Assembly (NCBI GenBank): GCA_963845265.1
Contig: CAWJRN010000012.1
Span: 62,001-126,000 of the forward strand
Source: DYRB01 sp963845265
GTDB lineage: Bacteria; Pseudomonadota; Gammaproteobacteria; Chromatiales; Chromatiaceae
Length of the DNA stretch: 64,000 nt
Reading direction: 5' to 3'
In this document: positions 52,906 through 61,633 of the stretch, piece after piece
How positions within the stretch are numbered: position 1 is the first letter of the stretch
How the letters are laid out: every line of letters starts with the position of its first letter
Program-made: the position numbers and the translations under genes
The notes under the pieces: model-generated
Database searches by the model: none
What the model saw: only the letters and a program-made list of their open reading frames with translations
Told to the model about the DNA's origin: nothing

Positions 52906-52936
52906 GGGACCCGTCTGTGTAACGCACCGTTCAGCG

Positions 52937-53362
52937 TCAGTTGTCTCTGTCCTCTCCCTGCTGATGGAGACAGCTAATCGACGCGACGGTGCATACGACC
53001 TCCTCCGGCTCCAGCGGCGGTCGGCAGCGAGTCACATTCCACGCGAGCAGGAGCTCCGTTGCGACCTCGGGATCGACGCCGTGCCACAGCAGGTATCCGG
53101 CCAGGGAGGCGATGCTGTTGTTGCGCTCACCCTCGCCAACGCCCTCCCGCAGAAGGCGGCGCCAGTGAGAGATAGGGTGTCCGCGACAGCCCTGTTCCTC
53201 CGACGCCTCACTCAGCCAGTCCGGCAGCGGCGCCAGGGGGCAGACATCAGGGGAGCGTTCCCACCGATAGGGCTCGCCGCTGGCGTGGACGGACGGCGGC
53301 ACCGCCAGGTAGCCGTCGCCACGCAGCCCGACCCTTACGGCGGCTTCATCTGCGGCTCGTTC
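52937..53362 (-). pseudogene. Prim-Pol/primase remnant with PriCT domain
   Basis: The open frame has no start codon after an upstream stop near 53365. It reads AAVRVGLRGDGYLAVPPSVH, the end of a bifunctional primase/polymerase domain. A primase C-terminal (PriCT_1) domain follows: HWRRLLREGVGEGERNNSIA, LLWHGVDPEVATELLLAWN and CRPPLEPEEVVCTVASI. This is the arrangement in phage and plasmid replication proteins. The N-terminal catalytic core is lost. It indicates an old prophage or plasmid insertion. Confidence 0.7.
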
Positions 53363-53518
53363 CGCGCAGGTTCAACCGGGCAGCCAACGCCCTCGCCCGA
53401 GACGCCCCCGGCGCCCCTCAAAGCCAAACCAATCATGCGGGGCACCCGTCCGAGGTAAATCCCGACGCCGGAAACGATCGATCGTGACAGCCCGCCATAG
53501 CACTGGCACAGTAACGCC

Positions 53519-54565
53519 ATGCGTGATCGCGACACACCATCGCTCCCCGTCGGCAAGCTGCCACCGGAGATGCTCGCCCGTCTCCTGGCGGCGGCCCCGG
53601 TCGACGACCCGCGGGTGCTGGTGGGACCGGGCGTGGGTCTCGACTGCGCGGTGATTGACCTGGGCAAGCAGCTTCTGGTGTGCAAGTCCGACCCGGTTAC
53701 CTTCGCCACCGACCAGCTCGGCGACTATCTGGTGCAGGTCAACGCCAACGACCTTGCCACCACCGGCGCCACACCGAGCTGGCTGCTGGTCACCCTGCTC
53801 CTGCCCGAGAACGCGGCCGATGAGGCCATGGCGCAGCGGCTCATGGGGCAGATCGGCGACGCCTGCCGGGAGCTCGACATCGCCCTCGTCGGAGGCCACA
53901 CGGAGGTTACCTACGGGCTGGACCGCCCGGTAGCGGTGGGGGCCCTGCTCGGGCTGGTCGAACGCGACCGTTTGGTCACCCCGAGCGGAGCCCGGCCGGG
54001 GGACCGCCTACTGCTGACGAAGTCCGTTCCCATCGAGGCCACGGCCATCCTGGCCCGGGAGCGGTCGGAGCAGCTGAGAGAGGTCCTGACCGCCGCCGAG
54101 CTCAAGCAGACCCAAGGCTACCTGAACGACCCGGGGATCGGGGTCACCCGGGACGCCCGGATTGCCCTGGATGCCGGCCGGGTCACCGCCATGCACGATC
54201 CCACCGAGGGTGGGCTCGCCGCCGCCCTGTGGGAGCTCGCCCAGGCCTCGGGACGGGGCTTGCGGTTCGATCCGGTCGCGGTGCCGGTCACGCCGCTCTC
54301 GGCACGGGTTTGCGCCGCCTTTTCCATCGATCCCCTCACCGCCATCGCCTCGGGAGCGCTGCTTCTCACCGCGCCGACCCGGGATGCGGAGCCTATTCGC
54401 GCGGCCCTCGAAGAGCAGGGCATCCCCTGCACGGAGATCGGCGAGGTCACCGAGGGGCCCCCGGGGGTCCTGCAACGGACCCGATCAGGCTGGGAGCCAT
54501 ACCCCCTGCCGGAGCGTGACGGCCTGGCACGGGTGTTCGAATCCGAGCCAGACGCGAGGGGATAG
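53519..54565 (+). CDS. AIR synthase-related (HypE/SelD-like) protein
   Basis: The 348-residue protein has the PurM-like fold of ATP-dependent enzymes. VGPGVGLDCAVIDLGKQLLV and VNANDLATTGATPSWLLVTL form the N-terminal domain, ALVGGHTEVTYGLDRPVAVG carries the conserved Gly/His loop, and MHDPTEGGLAAALWELAQAS is the C-terminal domain signature. It resembles HypE but lacks the hydrogenase maturation C-terminal cysteine. No hydrogenase genes are nearby. The reaction is unknown. It is followed, 73 bases on, by an unrecognised gene on the same strand. Confidence 0.85.
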   Translation: MRDRDTPSLPVGKLPPEMLARLLAAAPVDDPRVLVGPGVGLDCAVIDLGKQLLVCKSDPVTFATDQLGDYLVQVNANDLATTGATPSWLLVTLLLPENAADEAMAQRLMGQIGDACRELDIALVGGHTEVTYGLDRPVAVGALLGLVERDRLVTPSGARPGDRLLLTKSVPIEATAILARERSEQLREVLTAAELKQTQGYLNDPGIGVTRDARIALDAGRVTAMHDPTEGGLAAALWELAQASGRGLRFDPVAVPVTPLSARVCAAFSIDPLTAIASGALLLTAPTRDAEPIRAALEEQGIPCTEIGEVTEGPPGVLQRTRSGWEPYPLPERDGLARVFESEPDARG

Positions 54566-54638
54566 GGGCAATGTCGTACTCCCCGAACAGGCCGATGCGA
54601 CCGGCGGAAAACAAATCGGACTCGCGGGGAACCTCCCG

Positions 54639-55817
54639 ATGACGATGGCCGAACGGGAAAAAACGTCCTTCGTACGGGACCTGATGAGGGACTTCGCCGA
54701 GCGCACGGGTCTGATTGGAGAACAGCCTCCGACACGCTACCTGTGGACCGACGCCTTCGCCGTCTGCAACTTCCTGGAGCTCGAGCAGCGAACGGGCGAC
54801 GCGACCTATCGCGGACTCGCACTGCGCCTCGTCGATCAGGTGCACCATGTCCTCGGGCGGCACCGAGCCGACTACCGGAGGGAAGGATGGATCAGTGGTC
54901 TCGGTGAAGCGGAGGGTGAGCGGCACCCAACCAAAGGTGGCCTCAGAATCGGCAAAGCCCTCAACGAGCGCGGACCGGATGAACCATTCGACGAGCGCCT
55001 CGAATGGGACCGGGACGGCCAGTACTTCCATTACCTGACCAAGTGGATGCACGCGCTGGCCCGCGTGGGCAGAGCAACTGGTGAGGCGCACTATGCCCAT
55101 TGGGCGCGGGAGCTCGCCGAGACCGCTGTTGAGCGCTTCAGCTATGGTCCGCCGTCCGGCGGCCAGCGGCGCATGGTCTGGAAGATGAGCGTCGACCTCT
55201 CCCGGCCGCTGGTCGACTCGCAGGGCCAGCACGACCCGTTGGACGGTCTGGTCACCTGCCTCGAGCTGCGTCACGCGGCCAGCGGATTGGGTGAGCTCGC
55301 TGGCCCCGATCTCGATCGACAGATCGCCGATCTGGCCGTCATGGCTGAGAGTCAGCCTCTGGCCACCGCCGACCCCCTCGGGATCGGCGGCCTGCTGACC
55401 GCAGCGCACACGCTGGCGCAGCTCACCCTGGCGGGTGTTTCAGGATATGGCGGTCTCATCAACACCCTGCTCGACGCGTCCTTGCCCGGACTCGAGTACC
55501 AGTCAAGAGACAGGGATGCCCTGTCGATGCCGGCGGATTACCGGCTCGCGTTCCGCGAGCTCGGGCTGTCGATCGGACTGCGCGCGGTCAAGCGCACACG
55601 GGAGCTGGCCGCACAGTATCCCGGGGCCTTGGATTCTGTTTCCTCCCTCGGCCCGCGCCTCGAACGGCTGATGCACTATGCCCCCATGATCGATACGATC
55701 GAGGGCTTCTGGCTGGAACCGGCGAATCGGAGCAGCCGGACCTGGAAGGAGCATGAGGACATCAACTCGGTCATGCTCGCCACTAGCCTGGCGCCCGAGG
55801 GCTACCTCGGCATCTGA
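54639..55817 (+). CDS. Unrecognised 392-residue helical protein
   Basis: I cannot name this family. The sequence is soluble and rich in helices with recurring aromatic pairs: RYLWTDAFAVCNFLELEQRT, GQYFHYLTKWMHALARVGRA, WARELAETAVERFSY. This pattern looks like an alpha/alpha-toroid (six-hairpin glycosidase-like) fold. The C-terminus ends NRSSRTWKEHEDINSVMLAT. Spacing to the AIR-synthase-like gene and shared strand suggest a common role. The ATG at 54639 was chosen for its position before the conserved-looking part; a second ATG lies six bases later. Confidence 0.7.
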   Translation: MTMAEREKTSFVRDLMRDFAERTGLIGEQPPTRYLWTDAFAVCNFLELEQRTGDATYRGLALRLVDQVHHVLGRHRADYRREGWISGLGEAEGERHPTKGGLRIGKALNERGPDEPFDERLEWDRDGQYFHYLTKWMHALARVGRATGEAHYAHWARELAETAVERFSYGPPSGGQRRMVWKMSVDLSRPLVDSQGQHDPLDGLVTCLELRHAASGLGELAGPDLDRQIADLAVMAESQPLATADPLGIGGLLTAAHTLAQLTLAGVSGYGGLINTLLDASLPGLEYQSRDRDALSMPADYRLAFRELGLSIGLRAVKRTRELAAQYPGALDSVSSLGPRLERLMHYAPMIDTIEGFWLEPANRSSRTWKEHEDINSVMLATSLAPEGYLGI

Positions 55818-55879
55818 CGGGCTGTGAGGATCCGCTCGCACCTCATAATCGTGGCATTCTCACCGCGGAGCATTCGGGC

Positions 55880-56263
55880 TCAAGCGATGCTGAGTGCAAG
55901 CCCCTGCCAGGGCGGATCCGCCGCGGCGAGCTGCACTGACAGGGCGGACGCATCGAAGCGACCGTAAACGCTGGACGCATCCCACGCCCGCAGCTGCTTC
56001 GTGAGGAGATCGAGACGGAAGCGTCCGCCCCCCATGATCGAAAGCTCGGGGTGATCCACGACCAGGTTCTCCGCACCCTCCCAGCGGTGGGGGATACCTT
56101 GCTCCGAGAGGAAACGCCCGAGGACCTGGTTGTGGTAGCGGTTCTCCTCGGCGGCGGCGAAGAGCAGGTAAGTGCGACCAGCCCACAGGAGCTGAAGAAA
56201 CTTGCCCTCCAGCGGCGCTTCGTCGTCGATCTCCGTCGGGTAGGTCAGTATCAGGGTTCGCAT
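55880..56263 (-). CDS. Janus/Ocnus (phosphohistidine phosphatase-like) family protein, tentative
   Basis: The 127-residue protein contains YHNQVLGRFLSEQGIPHRWE and VVDHPELSIMGGGRFRLDLL. The order H...GGGR...D with YG near the end resembles Janus/Ocnus family proteins such as PHPT1. The conserved histidine expected before the Gly-rich strand is present in DHPEL. The ATG at 56263 was preferred over an upstream in-frame ATG because the preceding 49 codons are not protein-like. It is divergent from the radical SAM gene. Confidence 0.45.
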   Translation of the reverse strand: MRTLILTYPTEIDDEAPLEGKFLQLLWAGRTYLLFAAAEENRYHNQVLGRFLSEQGIPHRWEGAENLVVDHPELSIMGGGRFRLDLLTKQLRAWDASSVYGRFDASALSVQLAAADPPWQGLALSIA

Positions 56264-56408
56264 AGAAGCGGTTTTGCGTGTTTCTGTATCGGAGGCATTG
56301 TAGTCATGGCCGCGCGATGTATACCGGCCGAGGATTCGGTTGGGGATCGACGGACCTCTGTTGAACGGACCGGCGCCCGGCAGCCTGCCAAGTGCTAAAG
56401 TTGCACGC

Positions 56409-57512
56409 ATGACATCTGTACACGAAGCCCGCTTCTACGAGCCCCTCGCCGACAAGAAGGTGCTCTGCACCCTGTGCCCGCACGACTGCCGCATCCCGAA
56501 CGGTGGACGCGGCGCCTGCAGCGTGCGCTACAACCGCGACGGCAAGCTCTACACGCTGGTCTACGACAAGGTGGTTGCCCGCGAGGTCAACCCGATCGAG
56601 AAGAAGCCCCTGTTCCACTTCCACCCTGGCTCCTATGCGTACTCGATCTCGACCGTCGGTTGCAACCTGCGCTGCTCCTACTGCCAGAACTGGCAGATCT
56701 CCCAATGGCCGAAGGACCATCTGCCGAAGAAGCTCGACAAGCCGTCGGAAGAGGATGCGCCCGAACCCATCTGTCCCCAGCTGGAGGTCCTGGACGCCGA
56801 GGTCCCCGGCGAGCCGATCACGCCGGCGGAAATCGTGCACGCAGCCAAGCAGACCGGGTGTCTGTCCATCTGCTACACCTTCACCGAGCCCACCATCTTC
56901 TACGAGCTGGCCTACGACACGGCGGTGCTCGCCAGAGAGCAGGGCCTGAAGAACAGCTTCGTCAGCAACGGCTTCATCGGAGAGGCGGCCCTGCGGGAGA
57001 TCGCACCGCTGCTCGATGCGGTCAACATCGACCTCAAGTTCTTCCGCGAGGAGTCCTACCGGCGCATCAGCCGCGCCCGGCTGCAGCCGGTGCTCGACGC
57101 CATCCGGCTCTATCACGAGCTCGGGGTCTGGGTGGAGGTCACCACGCTGGTGATCCCCGGCCTCAACGACAGCGACGAGGAGCTGAGCGGGATCGCCGAG
57201 TTCTTGACCGAGCTCAACCCCGCCATCCCCTGGCACCTCAGCCAATACTACCCCGCCTACCGGATGCACGATCATCCGCCGACACCGGTCGAGACCCTGC
57301 GCCGGGCCTGCGAGATCGGCCGCAAGGCGGGCCTGCGCTATGTCTACGAGGGAAACGTGCCCGGCGAGGGCGGCGAGAACACCCATTGTTACCAGTGCGG
57401 CGCCCTCCTGATCGAGCGCCACGGCTTCTTCGTGCGCCAGAACCGGATCCACAACGGCGCCTGTCCCGACTGCGGCACCGCGATCGACGGCATCGGCATG
57501 AGCGGGTCCTGA
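56409..57512 (+). CDS. amrS: AmmeMemoRadiSam system radical SAM enzyme
   Basis: The 367-residue enzyme has the radical SAM motif GCNLRCSYCQNWQISQWP. The family N-terminus is EARFYEPLADKKVLCTLCPH with CRIPNGGRGACSVR, and a C-terminal pair of CxxC knuckles follows (CYQCGALL, CPDCGTAI). It belongs to the AmrS group, usually found with AMMECR1-like (AmrA) and Memo-like (AmrB) genes. Neither partner is in the window. The reaction is not established. A DUF2905 gene starts at the next base, as often seen. Confidence 0.92.
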   Translation: MTSVHEARFYEPLADKKVLCTLCPHDCRIPNGGRGACSVRYNRDGKLYTLVYDKVVAREVNPIEKKPLFHFHPGSYAYSISTVGCNLRCSYCQNWQISQWPKDHLPKKLDKPSEEDAPEPICPQLEVLDAEVPGEPITPAEIVHAAKQTGCLSICYTFTEPTIFYELAYDTAVLAREQGLKNSFVSNGFIGEAALREIAPLLDAVNIDLKFFREESYRRISRARLQPVLDAIRLYHELGVWVEVTTLVIPGLNDSDEELSGIAEFLTELNPAIPWHLSQYYPAYRMHDHPPTPVETLRRACEIGRKAGLRYVYEGNVPGEGGENTHCYQCGALLIERHGFFVRQNRIHNGACPDCGTAIDGIGMSGS

Positions 57513-57876
57513 ATGCAGAAGGCCCTGATCGTCGCCGGCCTCACCATCCTGGTGATCGGGCTGCTGTGGCCCTGGCTCTCAAAGCTTCCCCTTGGACGGC
57601 TGCCCGGCGACATCGCCGTCGAGCGCGAGGGCTTCCGCTTCAATACCCGTCGCACATGGATTTTGCGGAAAGCGAGGTGCGTCTATCGTGCCCGAGAGCA
57701 AGGCACGACGACGAGTAATAGCGGACTCTATTGCGAGGAGTCGTAACGCGGCTATCGGGTGCGAGAGGCGTGCATCGCGGCGGAAAACCCGTGTGTGACG
57801 GGTATCTGCGCCCCTGACGACCGGGATCCTCTTGAGTCTCATCGTGTCTCTGGTGATCTGGCTCTTTCGTCGGTGA
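57513..57876 (+). pseudogene. DUF2905 membrane protein disrupted by a MITE
   Basis: The frame starts MQKALIVAGLTILVIGLLWP and LPLGRLPGDIAVEREGFRF, the conserved DUF2905 beginning. It is then interrupted at 57643. After a 163-bp palindromic insert the family's second membrane helix appears as PLTTGILLSLIVSLVIWLFR, with its stop at 57874-57876. In the present sequence translation runs into the insert and ends in a stop at 57744. The intact protein would have been about 65 residues. Confidence 0.85.
57643..57805. repeat. MITE with imperfect terminal inverted repeats inside DUF2905
   Basis: The left end reads ATACCCGTCGCACATGGATT and the right end, reverse complemented, ATACCCGTCACACACGGGTT. The similarity extends some 55 bases inwards on both sides (GTGCGTCTATCGTGCCCGAG on the left). 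There is no coding capacity. The insertion is exactly bounded by the two halves of the DUF2905 gene. Confidence 0.8.
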
Positions 57877-57882
57877 TCCGAA

Positions 57883-58020
57883 TTAAGGAACGATTCAGAA
57901 ATTACTGAAACGGTGCGTTCTTTGGCCCCTCTCCCCAGCGGGGAGAGGGGTTGGGGTGAGGGGAGAAAGCCCCGCCATCGCCTTATCGGTTGTTTTTGCG
58001 TCGTTCCTAAGGAAAACGTT
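57883..58020. repeat. Composite palindromic repeat
   Basis: TTAAGGAACGA (57883-57893) is inverted as TCGTTCCTAA (58011-58020). Inside lies a perfect hairpin of CCCCTCTCCCC (57926-57936) and GGGGAGAGGGG (57940-57950), followed by TTGGGGTGAGGGG, a widespread intergenic repeat type. It separates two convergent genes and may act as a terminator. Confidence 0.7.
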
Positions 58021-58034
58021 CTGCACCAGGCGCT

Positions 58035-58829
58035 CTATGCCATTCCCGGGTTCGCATTCGCTGATCCGTAACGGCTCTCGAAGCGATCCAAGACCTCCAG
58101 GAAACCCTTCGGCAGCCTCGATCGGGCCTCCAGAGCAATCTGCTTGGGGACAGCGCCGTAGAAGGCCTGAGCAATGCCGCCGGCGATACAGGCCATGGTG
58201 TCGGCATCGCCGCCGAGGGAGATGGCGTTGCGTACCGCGCTCTCGTAGTCGGTGGACTCCAGGAAGGCGATCAGGGATTCGGGCACCGAACCCTGGCAGG
58301 AGACGTCGAAGCGGTAGGCCGGACGGATGGCATCGAGCGACCGCGTAAGGTCATAGCCGAAACGATCTTGGATCTCCGACCTGATGTTCTCCTTGTCGGC
58401 ACCGGAGCGGGCGAGGAAGACCGCCAGTGCCGTGGCCTGCGCGCCCTTGATGCCCTCGGGGTGGTTGTGGGTGACGGCGGCACTCCTGGCCGCTTCCGCC
58501 AGCACTTCATCGACGGTTTCCAGGGCGAAGCCCACCGGGCTCACCCGCATGGCCGCACCGTTACCCCAGCTGTTATAGGGGCCGGCGTCCTCGCTCAGCA
58601 ACCAGCGGTAGAAGCTGCCGCCGTAGCCGGCGTTGGGATAGGCCCGCCCATAGCGGCGGTAGGCGCCCGCGTAGTCGCCGTCGCCGAGCAGGGCCTCCGC
58701 GGTTGCCACCGTCAGCACGGTATCGTCGGTGAACCGGGACCCCGGCGGGAACAGCTCGAAATCGGTTGTCTTGACCGGGCTTGCCTCGTAGACGGAGCCG
58801 ATGACGTCTCCTGCGATCGCGCCGAGCAT
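58035..58829 (-). CDS. ADP-ribosylglycohydrolase family protein
   Basis: The 264-residue protein has the DraG-type motifs. MLGAIAGDVIGSVYEA opens the protein, FTDDTVLTVATAEALL carries the first metal-binding Asp pair, and SLGGDADTMACIAGGIAQAF the second. NSWGNGAAMRVSPVGF lies between. It removes ADP-ribose from proteins or small molecules by family analogy. The ATG at 58829 follows GGGGGAGG at good spacing. Its neighbour is the cheR remnant. Confidence 0.92.
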   Translation of the reverse strand: MLGAIAGDVIGSVYEASPVKTTDFELFPPGSRFTDDTVLTVATAEALLGDGDYAGAYRRYGRAYPNAGYGGSFYRWLLSEDAGPYNSWGNGAAMRVSPVGFALETVDEVLAEAARSAAVTHNHPEGIKGAQATALAVFLARSGADKENIRSEIQDRFGYDLTRSLDAIRPAYRFDVSCQGSVPESLIAFLESTDYESAVRNAISLGGDADTMACIAGGIAQAFYGAVPKQIALEARSRLPKGFLEVLDRFESRYGSANANPGMA

Positions 58830-58845
58830 GGTACGTCCTCCCCCA

Positions 58846-59240
58846 CTACTTCTTCTTGCGGTAAAGCCAAGGCCGTTCCTGCACCAACATAGGGATCGAC
58901 TCCGGCAGGGACTCGTGAATCCCGAGCAAGAGCACACCGCCGGTCGCCAGCCGTTCGGCCAACCGTCTGGCGATCGCCGCCTGCAACGAGGCATCGAAGT
59001 AGGTGAAGACCAGGTTGCGGCACAGAATCAGATCGTAGTGGCTCTGCGGAAACGCATGGCGGATGTCCTGCTCCATGACGCGCACCGGGGTCCGGTACTC
59101 AGCCCGAAAGGCAGTACTCTTCGCCGAACGGCTCGAACGCGGCTCGCCAGTTGTCCGGCACGTCCCTCAAACTGGTTGCAGGGTAGCAGGCACGGTGAGC
59201 GCGCTGGAGCAGACGGGGATCCGCGTCTGTGGTCAGTGTT
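58846..59240 (-). pseudogene. CheR-type methyltransferase remnant
   Basis: An upstream frame reads TTDADPRLLQRAHRACYPAT, SLRDVPDNWRAAFEPFGEEY and then a stop. After a frameshift near 59100 the match continues AEYRTPVRVMEQDIRHAFPQ, SHYDLILCRNLVFTYFDASL and ATGGVLLLGIHESLPE to a stop at 58846. These are the central and C-terminal parts of a CheR-like SAM-dependent methyltransferase. The N-terminal part and SAM motif I are gone. Confidence 0.75.
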
Positions 59241-59502
59241 AGCGCTCGCTTTATCTCGCCAGATTTTCTCAGATTAGGCTTCGCCAACTCGCTCGGGCTG
59301 CTTCACCCTCTTCACCGCGCACCGACAGGCTCCATAATTCCCGACTAGATTGGGTTATCACTACGACCGCAGTCGGCCAGTTGCCGACGCTGGTGTTTCG
59401 CCGGCCGTGGTCCGCAGTCGCGTGGACAGCAGACACTCGCCACATGCATGAGATACGTATACTGTCCCCGGAATTCCCCTCCGCGCTGGAGAAGATGGCC
59501 AA

Positions 59503-59631
59503 ATGAAACGGGAAAGCCTCGCCTTCGCGTACTTGGGCCGTTTTGAACAGATGGTTATCGCCTTCGAGCCAGACGCGACACCGAGCACCTGCGTCAACGG
59601 TCAACTCCCCGTTGAGGTGGTGACCGCATGA
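59503..59631 (+). CDS. 42-residue open frame coupled to fic
   Basis: The frame starts at ATG 59503 with GGAGAAG upstream and ends in an ATGA overlap with the Fic gene. It encodes MKRESLAFAYLGRFEQMV and a polar tail. No family is recognised. The coupling suggests it is translated. It could be a small partner of Fic or the end of a lost gene. Confidence 0.35.
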   Translation: MKRESLAFAYLGRFEQMVIAFEPDATPSTCVNGQLPVEVVTA

Positions 59632-60761
59632 AGTTCGAGACCTTCAAGGCCGGCCGCTGGCAGGCGCGCTACCAGTACAAGAGCTTCGAACCGGTGCCGG
59701 TCAACCTGGCGTGGACCTGGGAAGACCCGACCATCAACGCCCTGTTGGAACAGGCCACCCGGGCGCTGGGCGAGTTGAATGCCTTCTCGCTGATCGTGCC
59801 GGATATCGATCTGTTCATCGAGATGCACGTGGTGAAGGAGGCTCAGAGTTCCAGCAAGATCGAGGGCACCCAGACGGGCATCGACGAGGCGCTGATGCAG
59901 GAGGCGCAGATCCGTCCGGAAAAGCGCGACGATTGGCGCGAGGTACGCAACTACATCGAGGCGGTGAACACCGCCATCGCGGAGCTGAAGACCCTGCCGC
60001 TGTCCAACCGACTGCTCAAGCACACCCACACCATCCTGATGCAGGGCGTGCGCGGCGAGCACAGGCTCCCGGGTGAGTTCCGCACCAGCCAGAACTGGAT
60101 CGGTGGCTCCAGCCTGGCCGATGCCGCCTTCATCCCGCCCCACCATGAGGGCGTGGCGGCGCTGATGGGCGATCTGGAGCAGTTCTGGCACAACGAGACT
60201 ATCGTGGTGCCGCACCTGGTCCGTGTCGCGATCAGCCACTACCAGTTCGAGACCATCCACCCCTTTCTGGACGGCAACGGCCGTATTGGTCGCCTGCTGA
60301 TTCCGCTGTACCTGGTCAGCCACGGCCTGCTGGCCAAGCCTTCGCTGTACCTGTCGGATTTCTTCGAGCGCAACCGGGCCAGCTACTACGATGCCTTGAC
60401 CCGGGTGCGGGTGGGCAACGACCTGATTCATTGGGTACGCTTCTTCCTCAATGGCGTGGCGCAGACGGCCAGCAAAGGGCGGGAGGTGTTCCGGCAGGTG
60501 CTGACCCTGCGCACCGAGGTGGAGCAGGCCGCCATGGGCATGGGCAAGCGGGCGGCCTTGGCGCGACAGGCACTCAGCCTGCTCTACCGGCAGCCTGTCA
60601 TCGAGGCGAGCGACCTGGAACGGGCCCTTGAGGTCACCACGCCGACCGCCAACGCGCTGATCAGGGCATTGATCGAGAAGGGTATCCTGGTAGAGACGAC
60701 AGGGCAGCAACGGGGCCGTGTGTATGCCTTCAAGCGTTACCTTACGCTGTTCACAAGTTAA
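59628..60761 (+). CDS. Fic-family AMP transferase, class II
   Basis: The 377-residue protein contains the Fic active-site motif HPFLDGNGRIGR with catalytic H211. The inhibitory motif S-S-K-I-E-G lies N-terminal to it, the class II arrangement that keeps Fic self-inhibited. The N-terminal Fic_N domain (RWQARYQYKSFEPVPVNLAW) and a C-terminal winged helix (ALEVTTPTANALIRALIEKG) are complete. It would transfer AMP to hydroxyl side chains of a target protein. In many genomes this type sits inside type I restriction loci, and an hsdR remnant follows here. Confidence 0.93.
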   Translation: MKFETFKAGRWQARYQYKSFEPVPVNLAWTWEDPTINALLEQATRALGELNAFSLIVPDIDLFIEMHVVKEAQSSSKIEGTQTGIDEALMQEAQIRPEKRDDWREVRNYIEAVNTAIAELKTLPLSNRLLKHTHTILMQGVRGEHRLPGEFRTSQNWIGGSSLADAAFIPPHHEGVAALMGDLEQFWHNETIVVPHLVRVAISHYQFETIHPFLDGNGRIGRLLIPLYLVSHGLLAKPSLYLSDFFERNRASYYDALTRVRVGNDLIHWVRFFLNGVAQTASKGREVFRQVLTLRTEVEQAAMGMGKRAALARQALSLLYRQPVIEASDLERALEVTTPTANALIRALIEKGILVETTGQQRGRVYAFKRYLTLFTS

Positions 60762-60782
60762 GGAAACGCGGTTATCTTTAAC

Positions 60783-61028
60783 TTGAGTCCCGAACTGGTA
60801 AAGGAAGAATCCAAGAAACCCACCAACGAAGCCGCCTTCGAGACCGCCATCGAGTCGGTCCTGTTGGGCGCCGGCTACATCCAGGTCGACGGCAAGGGCT
60901 TCGATAGGGAACGGGCCATTTTCCCCGCCGAGGTGTTGGCGTTCATCCAGGCCACCCAGACGAAGACGTGGGACAAGCTGGAGGCCCTGCATGGTGCCCA
61001 GACCGGCGAGCGCGTGCTGGAATCCCCC
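60783..61028 (+). pseudogene. HsdR N-terminal fragment
   Basis: About 80 codons read TNEAAFETAIESVLLGAGYI, GFDRERAIFPAEVLAFIQAT and KTWDKLEALHGAQTGERVL, the start of the type I restriction R subunit. The nuclease and helicase domains are missing. The frame runs straight into an 18-bp tandem repeat and unrelated sequence. No hsdM or hsdS is present. Confidence 0.8.
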
Positions 61029-61094
61029 GCCCAGGGGGTCACCGGCCAGGGGGTCAAAACCGGCCAGGGAGTCAAAACCGGCCAGGGAGTCAAG
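61029..61094 (+). repeat. 18-bp tandem repeat, about 3.7 units
   Basis: GGCCAGGGGGTCAAAACC (61044), GGCCAGGGAGTCAAAACC (61062) and GGCCAGGGAGTCAAG (61080) follow a partial first unit at 61029. It marks the break of the HsdR fragment. It is too short, and lacks spacers, to be CRISPR. Confidence 0.8.
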
Positions 61095-61633
61095 TCTTGC
61101 AATCACGCTGATTGCAGGCGAAAATCGTCAGTGCGACTCTGCACCTCTTCCGCGTCGTCCCAAGACGCCGTGTTGTTTTCAAGTGGATTGCGTCACGAAC
61201 TTCTCGGATTGGTCCACCTCGCCGCCGGCTATTTATCCCGCATTGCGGGACCGTCCGAGAGGCGGCGGGAGGGTGCGGCAAACGACCCGAAACGGACATT
61301 TCAGCGCTGCAACTAAGCGTCGGCAACTAGCGCCAAAGCGGACAACCGAACCTAGAGTAAATACAGAATATCTCCTTCGTCACGGAGTCACCGTCGGTCC
61401 GAGTGATTCTCGCACATATCGGCGAGCCGACACGCCTCCAGTCCCGCCCCACCTAGGGCTGCGATTGCCTTGCTCGCGGCCTTCCCCGGTGCTACCGTCA
61501 CCTCCAACACTGCCGTGGGTCGATTAGATTTCCTATCCTTTGTCCTTTAATCAGAATAGCGGTAGACCCAACCAAGGATGGGATGCTCCACCGCTCCCAA
61601 GCAGGTCACTGATACACAACGAAGACTCGCTGC
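61095..61633. other. Intergenic region, no gene recognised
   Basis: About 540 bases between the HsdR debris and the MscS gene hold no supported gene. Confidence 0.4.

Noticed and set aside
54447..55409. Open frame of 320 codons on the minus strand
   Set aside because: It is antisense to the AIR-synthase-like gene end and the 392-residue protein, with no motif or ribosome site.
61029..61094. Short tandem repeats considered as a CRISPR array
   Set aside because: Units are 18 bases, contiguous without spacers, and no cas genes are present.
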